Both the position numbers and the translations under genes were made by a program. This document shows, piece by piece, positions 1 through 24,188 of a stretch of 24,188 bases of DNA. The stretch is from Reclinomonas americana ATCC 50394 (taxonomy: Eukaryota; Jakobida; Jakobea; Jakobida): the NCBI GenBank assembly GCA_048213135.1, contig PS015448.1, positions 6,294 through 30,481 of the forward strand, in the 5' to 3' direction. Under the pieces are notes generated by a model. That model was not told the origin of the DNA, did not search any database, and saw only the letters and a list, made by a program, of their open reading frames with translations. Every line of letters begins with the position of its first letter. Positions within the stretch are counted from its first letter, which is position 1.

Positions 1-35
1 GCGGAGACGGAGAGGAGCACTCATTGTGCACTCAC

Positions 36-19463
<19,428 letters not shown>

Positions 19464-19747
19464 TTCCTCTCAGTAACTCACACACAAACACAAAAGAGAG
19501 AAAAAAAGTGTGTTTGTGCAAGAGAGGTGATATTGCACGCGCTCTCTCTCTCTCCTACTCGTTCTCACACACACACACTGTGACTGAGTGAGTGTGAGTG
19601 AGAGTGAGTGTGCGCGCGAGTTGATAATTTCTGGTCAACGGCGTGGCAGTTGGTTCATCCGGCGGATCGGTCGAATTGGTCCATTTCATTTTTTTCTCTC
19701 ATTTCGCTGAGCGCAAGTTGTCTGGAACTGCGAAACATCATCAAAAC
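19464..19747. promoter_or_regulatory. Short divergent intergenic region, likely shared promoter
   Basis: Only 284 bp separate the inferred start codons of the dynein (minus) and the cysteine-tail gene (plus). It holds GTGA/GAGT-type simple repeats, CT runs and a short non-repetitive core at about 19620-19745. I see no TATA box and no clear RFX X-box. The promoter role is inferred from position alone. Confidence 0.45.
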
Positions 19748-20650
19748 ATGCGATATGTGAGCTTTTGTTGTCTGTCAAGCTGCTGTGTTGTGTTTGCTGA
19801 TTCTTGCGATGAAATTAATATTGCTTTTATACACAGAACGCGTACACGCACTCTTTGGTCCAGAACACGCATGCGCAGCGGACGAGGCTGACAACACGTA
19901 TCTTCTGGGCAGCTGTGTTGCTGCTGTTGCTTCCCACTTCCATCGCCAGCGCCCAGCCCACCGCAGGATCCGGAATTCGGCGAGGGGTTCGCAATGAAAC
20001 TCAGGTGAGAGAGATACACGCGCGCAATCACTTGGCCTGACAAAAGCAAAGCACACGAACCCAAAGACCGCGTCTGACAGGAGCACAACTGCTGCACCTG
20101 ACACGAATTGACAACATTGATATGATCTTTATCTGGCAGAATCCGGATCCGGTGGCCGACAATGCCGGCAATACCATGTTCAAAGTGAAAACGACGGCGG
20201 GGACTGCTGCGGTTGCCTTCTTCGTGATGACTGTGAGTGACAGAATTTGCCGTGTTTGTTTCTTACAGCACAAGCTCACAAGGAAATGCAACTGCTCAGA
20301 ATGAACCAGGTACTGCTGCGCGGGCTGCTGCAGCGGTAAGCGCTGCTGTCGCAGACAAGGCGTTGGGTGTTGTTGCCGCTCATCCAGTGGCTGTCGGAAT
20401 CCTCGGCACCGCTGGTGCAATTGTGTGGGTTTACGAGACTTACGCTCGTGTACAGCTTGAAAAATTGTACAACGAGTGCCTGGCCAAGGGCGCCATTCAG
20501 AAGTGTCCCGCCTACGAGACGATTATGAAGGGATGCGACGGGCAGCACTGGGCGCCTCAGTGCGATGGACTCTTGGAGACCTATAATGCGTGCATCAACG
20601 GCAACATATGCGTCAAGGGCGAGACCATGCTCCAGCACTACCTCGGATAG
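19748..20650 (+). CDS. Unrecognised membrane or secreted protein with a six-cysteine tail
   Basis: A four-exon model, all introns phase 0: 19748-19756 (MRY), 19837-20004, 20140-20232 and 20300-20650 (stop TAG), giving about 206 residues. Exon 2 carries basic residues, then FWAAVLLLLLPTSIASA, a good signal-peptide core with an A-x-A cleavage site; a mitochondrial presequence is also possible because of the preceding Arg/Thr residues. Exons 3 and 4 contain hydrophobic stretches (TAAVAFFVMT; VAVGILGTAGAIVWVY), the second long enough to cross a membrane. The C-terminal 75 residues have six cysteines spaced x8, x9, x8, x9, x5, which includes a twin CX9C arrangement. I do not recognise the family. 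Exon 4 uses a second AG (at 20298-20299). The stronger-looking acceptor 31 nt upstream would give an early stop. The gene is divergent from the dynein. Confidence 0.7.
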
Positions 20651-20903
20651 CGTCTGAAGTCGTGCTCCTCCGTAACCACCACCTCAACTCCTCATTGCGA
20701 CTTGCATCTCTGAATGTACCTTTGCGATGTGCACCCACCTCTCAAACATGTAACATACGCTTAACCAAATCCGTCTGTAGGTTTCAGCGGTGTCAACACA
20801 CACTGATCTCTCCGCATATAGCACACATGAAGAGAGGTGCGTAAAACAACAACTCTGCACAGCATGCATTCCCAGACCTCCACCACCAAACTGTGCCGCC
20901 TAC
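20651..20903. other. Tail-to-tail 3' region between two convergent genes
   Basis: It lies between the TAG stop of the plus-strand gene and the TGA of the S74 gene. No AATAAA is present. An open stretch on the minus strand (20761 to about 20856) could be a 3' exon spliced from the GTGAGT that overlaps the S74 stop codon. Otherwise nothing is seen. Confidence 0.5.
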
Positions 20904-21243
20904 TCACTCCACACTCTCCAACTCGTCGCACCGCGCAACCAGCGCCTCCAGCATCTCCGAGTGCTCGTTGATGGCGTCGATCAGCAGCGGTCCCAGCAAG
21001 TCGTACGCCACCATCTTGAAGTCGCGGTCGGTGCAACTGACAACCAACCTCTCGATTTCCGGAAACGCGGCTTCCAGGTCTTGCGCCATGACGCCAAAGT
21101 CGGTGACACCCGGCGCGGTGCCGGGGATGGGTGTGTCGGGCCTCCAGCGGTAGGTGTAGGCGTGCACGTGGCGGAGACGAGCGGCGACGCTCTTGTCGAG
21201 GCGACACAGATCAGTCTTGAAGCGGCGGTCGGAGCCGCGGATG
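20904..21243 (-). CDS. Peptidase S74 / intramolecular chaperone domain exon
   Basis: The exon follows a TTTCAAGCAG acceptor and, with the phase-2 CG from the previous exon, reads R-I-R-G-S-D-R-R-F-K. The motif SDRRFK is the S74 signature. Family knowledge: cleavage is on the N-terminal side of this Ser, with the Lys five residues later as the other catalytic residue, as in MYRF. Further family text follows: RHVHAYTYRW, TDFGVMAQDLEAAFPEIE, a YDLLGPLLIDAINEH helix and a final coiled helix EMLEALVARCDELESVE. At about 110 residues it is the usual size for the domain. The stop codon TGA (20904-20906) overlaps a perfect GTGAGT donor, so a spliced C-terminal extension is possible. Confidence 0.9.
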
Positions 21244-23966
21244 CTGCTTGAAATGGTACTCAGATACATAGAGCAGGAAAAAGTCTATTGAGGGTGCTCA
21301 CCGTTGAACATACATAATGTTTGCCCCCTCCTCAACTCCCTGCGAGGAGAGTGTAGCAGTATCAGGTGCCAGTTCGCGGCCACGAACCACCAATCGCATC
21401 TCTCCGGGTGGCAACTGAGCAAGTCGTGGAATTTGTCGAGCGATTTCTGAACGAGTTGCAGCTCGTGAGTTGTCGGCGCGGATAGCCATTCATATCCGAG
21501 TGCAAAATACCATGCTTGAGATCCATTACAGTTCCGTCTTTGGGAACACTCACTGCGCCGAGGCCGACACACGATAATGAACCCAACTGAAGCAGCAAAT
21601 ACATACAAACCTGTGCCCTGTCAACACACCAGAGTGAACAGCTGCCATGTCGCGGACGCTGACGGTAATATTTTTGCTTTGGGCACTGCCGAAAGGAAAG
21701 AAGTTTGCACACAGCACGTGATACGAAGGCGGCAGAAGAAGCTCACCGCTTAACAAACATAATGTTTGCACTCTCCTCCAATCCAAGCGAGCGGAGCGTA
21801 GCAGTATCTGGTGCCAATTCGCGGCCACGAAACACCAATCGCATATCGTCAGTTGGCAACTGAGCATGTCGTGGAATTTGCCGGTTGATTTCTGTTCCAG
21901 CTCACAAGTCAGCTGAAAGCAGCGGAATGATGTTGAGACTTGACCAAGTCCAGGAATACCATACTTCAGCTCCAGTAAGGTTGCGTCTTTCGGAATAGTC
22001 ACTGCGTCGACACAAGTTAATGAAGATCTAACTCAAGAATCTCCCTGAATAATGTACCAGAGTTAGTATTCGGCCCCTCACGGATTCTGACGGTAATTGT
22101 ATTGCTTTGCAGACTGCAGAACGGAAAGGAGTATGCGCAATGAAAACACATAGCGCGTGATAGCAAGGCAGCAGAAGAAGCTCACCGCTCACAAACAAAA
22201 TGTTTGCATCGTCCTCAACTCCCAGTGACGACAGTGTGGCAGTATCCGGTGCCAATTCTCGGCCACGAAAAACCAGTCGCATGCTGTCATGCGTAAGCTG
22301 ATCACATTGCGGAAACTGCCTAGCACATTCTGCGCGAGTTTAGATCTCGAGTTAGAGGGCAACAGCGCACAATGCCGTTGACTAAGAGTACGACACTATG
22401 CGCGAACTACCGTCCTTAAGCTGCAGCACGGTTGCATCATGCGCAATGGTCACTGCACAGGGTTTACAAGTCATCATTCTCGATCATAGCATGCTAATGC
22501 CTGTGATAGTATGAACAAACCGTCACCCGCAACGGAACGCGCGCCGCGAACTCTGACCACGATGCTCTTCTGTGCACTGCAAGGGGGGACGAACAGTAAG
22601 AACGACGAGACATTCCTTCAGGTCTTCAGATCTTCAATCGGCGCACATTGCTTACCGTGTACGCTTTACAATCATAATGATTGCATCGTTGTCGACATTC
22701 AGCGACAAGAGTGCAGCAGCATCAGGTGCCAACTCACGGCCACGAAACACCAGTCGCATCTCGTCGAGTGCGACGTCAGCATATCGTGGAACCAGTTGCT
22801 TGATTGCTGCGCGTGTGCGTGTTCCGGAAAACACAAATAAGATCATTGGAGTACAATCACAAGTTGATAACGCTCGCTACCAGTCTTGAGCTCCACCACA
22901 GTGGCTTGAATCGATGTTGAAACTGTACAACACACAGTACGCAGAGGATCAGTCGCAGCTGTGTCGAATAACGAGAATTCTTGAACCAACCAGTGTCCGT
23001 GGCCGTGGCATCGCGAATTTTGACAGTAAGCTTCCTGTAATACGAATCAGCAGCATCGAGAAGAACCAAAACGTCAGGAAATAGAGCGCAACTGTTGTTG
23101 CACCTGAACATGTTCGCCTCGCGGCTGCGATTGATGCAATACACTCAAGCGCATGAGTTACCTTGGTATCATTGTCGATGTAAGCCAGCCAATAACGCAA
23201 CTGATGCAACGCGCCGCTCAAGCTAGATCATAAAGATAAAAAAGCTCAGCAAGCTCGTGTGGCGCACTTGTTGCTGCACATCCACACTTACCGCTTCGTG
23301 GGTATCACTCAGGCGAGCTTCTTGTCGCTGATATTGCTCGTGCAGTGCTTGCAGTTGCTGCAAGATAGGCATCAGTGACCATCGAGAGCGACAATGCAGC
23401 CTGTAAACAACGAAACTGCAGCAAATGCTTCGCGATCTGCAGTCCACCGCCGCTCCAGCTGGAACAAAACGCAACGATTCAGCAACGCCATTTGACTCAC
23501 ACATATGATGCCGCGCACGCACACTTACCGCTTCACGAGCATCACGTTCCTCACCCAGTCGGTGCTCCAAAAAGTGCACCAGCTGCACATCGAATACGTG
23601 AACAGCTGGTATGACATCGCTGGCGTCGCTACGACACCGCTAACCTGCTCTCGCATGTTGCGCTCCTCCACCAATCGCTGTGACAGGTGCACCACGTGCC
23701 CTGATATCTGTATACATGTAATGCAAAAACGTACACTTGGATTCTCGAGTGCACAACAGAGCTGTCAAGCGAAACACACTGACCTCCGCACGTGTTGCAC
23801 GCTCGACGGCGACTTGCTCCGTGAGTTGCGCCACTTGCTGACAACGACACGCGCATACTGTTAACCTCGCACAACAGAGTAGTCCAGCGAACAACACACT
23901 GACCTCCTCTCGAACTGCACGCTCGACGGCGACTTGCTCGGTGAGTTGCACCAGTCGCGCCGCCAA
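20904..23966 (-). CDS. Coiled coil, four ubiquitin-like domains and S74 autoprotease in one gene (5' partial)
   Basis: This is a many-exon gene read right to left. Tiny phase-0 exons (23966 down to 23162) encode heptad-like helices. Four three-exon ubiquitin-like cassettes follow (23030 down to 21302), then one exon with a peptidase S74 domain (21243 to a stop at 20904). Phases agree at almost every junction. The exceptions are cassette B exon 3, which is one base short, and the coil-to-cassette-A junction, which needs a weak GAAG acceptor. S74 domains (known from phage tail spikes and MYRF proteins) trimerise and cut themselves once, N-terminal to a conserved Ser. Here that cut would fall just after the fourth ubiquitin-like domain. 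Introns are mostly 55-80 nt, much shorter than in the dynein. The function is unknown. Bacterial or phage contamination is unlikely because of the introns. Confidence 0.8.
21302..21685 (-). CDS. Ubiquitin-like domain D (last, next to S74)
   Basis: Exons 21630-21685 (56 nt), 21511-21552 (42 nt) and 21302-21446 (145 nt), with phases 2-1-1-2. The domain reads from NITVSVRDMAAVHS through VPKDGTVMDLKHEIARQIP to LPPGEMRLVVRGREL and ANIMYVQR. It lines up with ubiquitin without large gaps: LPPGEMRLVVRGREL corresponds to IPPDQQRLIFAGKQL. The Gly equivalent to G47 and the Lys equivalent to K27 are kept. K48 is Arg, and the I44 position is Val. The last exon joins directly in phase to the S74 exon. Confidence 0.88.
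21747..22113 (-). CDS. Ubiquitin-like domain C
   Basis: Exons 22058-22113 (56 nt), 21960-22001 (42 nt) and 21747-21891 (145 nt), with phases 2-1-1-2, identical in length and phase to cassette D. The text runs SNTITVRIREGPNTNS, VTIPKDATLLELKY, EINRQIPRHAQLP, DDMRLVFRGRELAPDTATL, ANIMFVKR. The link to domain D is KR-AQSKNITV, with no diglycine. Confidence 0.88.
22186..22576 (-). CDS. Ubiquitin-like domain B, third exon one base short
   Basis: Exons 22521-22576 (56 nt), 22411-22452 (42 nt) and 22186-22329 (144 nt, against 145 in C and D). The text runs AQKSIVVRVRGARSVAGD, VTIAHDATVLQLKD, RQFPQCDQLTHDSMRLVFRG, RELAPDTATLSSLGVEDDAN, ILFVS. Near the 3' end of exon 3 it has GTTTGTGAGCG where cassette C has GTTTGTTAAGCG, a one-base loss. 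With the usual GTGAGC donor the phase becomes 1 rather than 2, which breaks the frame into domain C. An upstream GTTTGT donor (22191-22196) would restore it. Confidence 0.8.
22656..23030 (-). CDS. Ubiquitin-like domain A (first visible)
   Basis: Exons 22991-23030 (40 nt, acceptor GGAAG; 44 nt if the ATTACAG acceptor is used), 22881-22922 (42 nt) and 22656-22806 (151 nt, two codons longer than C and D). The text runs LTVKIRDATATDT, STSIQATVVELKT, AIKQLVPRYADVALDEMRLV, FRGRELAPDAAALLSLNVDN, AIIMIVKRTR. The 3' end is phase 2 and fits the first exon of cassette B. The exact 5' boundary is the least certain point. The GAAG choice keeps the frame with the preceding coiled-coil exon. Confidence 0.78.
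23162..23966 (-). CDS. Coiled-coil micro-exon series upstream of the ubiquitin-like array
   Basis: Seven candidate phase-0 exons: 23904-23966 (63 nt), 23784-23837 (54), 23645-23707 (63), 23529-23582 (54), 23417-23458 (42), 23292-23357 (66) and 23162-23200 (39). They encode short helices rich in Leu, Gln, Glu and Arg, for example LAARLVQLTEQVAVERAVR, QVAQLTEQVAVERATRAE, LVHFLEHRLGEERDAREA and QLQALHEQYQRQEARLSD. The first two share almost identical DNA, and both are followed by GTCAGTGTGTT, showing recent duplication. Introns are about 59-90 nt. The last exon (LRYWLAYIDNDTK) has a weaker acceptor. No convincing start codon is visible, so the gene probably begins right of the window. Confidence 0.6.
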
Positions 23967-24015
23967 CTGCAATCAACAACAGCATGATGTTCATGAAGCA
24001 TCCGCGACAAGCGAC

Positions 24016-24018
<3 letters not shown>

Positions 24019-24074
<56 letters not shown>
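24019..24074. repeat. (GT)n microsatellite
   Basis: About 28 perfect GT units lie just upstream (in gene orientation) of the first visible coiled-coil exon. Confidence 0.97.
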
Positions 24075-24075
<1 letters not shown>

Positions 24076-24188
24076 GCCACTACCGTACGTACGAAACGAG
24101 TGGGCGGCGCGGCGGACCGACGAGACGACACTCGTCGCGACGTAGTACGTACGTCGTACGTACGTACCGTCCGTCCGGTCCGGCCGCC
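24075..24188. repeat. ACGT-rich, partly palindromic terminal sequence
   Basis: This stretch is dominated by CGTACGTACG palindromes and GTCC/CCGG words, very unlike the rest of the window. It could be a contig-end artefact, a promoter-proximal CpG-rich stretch or a repeat. No coding exon is supported. Confidence 0.5.

Noticed and set aside
19464-19747. RFX X-box in the divergent promoter
   Set aside because: GTCAACGGCGTGGCAGTTG has half-site-like words, but the spacing and bases do not fit the consensus.
20904-21243. Phage or bacterial tail-fibre contamination, suggested by the S74 domain
   Set aside because: The domain is spliced in phase to intron-containing exons and sits on the same scaffold as a eukaryotic dynein.
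21302-23030. Ordinary polyubiquitin gene
   Set aside because: The units are divergent, each is split by introns, the junctions lack diglycine (KR-AQ type links), and K48 is replaced. These are ubiquitin-like domains in one chain.
23629-23994. Minus-strand frame starting MNIMLLLIAVGGATGA, resembling a secretory leader
   Set aside because: It runs across two inferred introns in a frame different from the repeated coiled-coil exons. The duplicated LTEQVAVER exons favour the other frame.

Overview
This window is nuclear DNA from a flagellated, intron-rich, fairly GC-rich unicellular eukaryote. The evidence is a many-exon axonemal dynein heavy chain, short GT-AG introns, and abundant CT/GA, GT/AC and minisatellite repeats. 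I cannot name the species; a choanoflagellate-like or apusomonad-like protist is only a guess. The window is a gapped scaffold, with six sized N runs and four runs of exactly 20 N.

Positions 36-19463 hold one giant minus-strand gene: an inner-arm, single-headed axonemal dynein heavy chain of the DNAH3/7/12 type. About 30 exons and about 3,500 residues are visible, from a convincing start codon at 19463 to a point in the C-terminal region. The last few hundred residues lie beyond the left edge. The tail, linker, AAA1-AAA6, stalk and microtubule-binding domain can all be read. The contig at 4857-6765 (AAA4 and the first stalk helix) lies on the opposite strand. Flipping it in place restores both a matching intron phase and a base-perfect exon join, so the scaffold has a mis-oriented contig rather than a biological inversion. 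Several sized gaps inside exons also close with 0 or 1 missing base.

Positions 19464-19747 are the short intergenic space between the dynein start and a divergent plus-strand gene (19748-20650, four exons). That gene encodes an unrecognised protein of about 206 residues with an N-terminal signal or targeting sequence, hydrophobic segments and a regularly spaced six-cysteine tail containing a twin CX9C pattern.

Positions 20904-23966 (minus strand, 5' end probably off the window) hold the most interesting locus. A string of tiny coiled-coil exons is followed by four ubiquitin-like domains, each built from the same three-exon cassette, and then by a C-terminal peptidase S74 (intramolecular chaperone/autoprotease) domain with its Ser-Lys pair intact. 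The predicted self-cleavage point falls just after the last ubiquitin-like domain and would leave a tail ending QRIRG, very like ubiquitin's LRLRGG. I know of no described protein with this architecture, but I could not search for one.

No rRNA, tRNA, CRISPR array or recognisable transposon was found.
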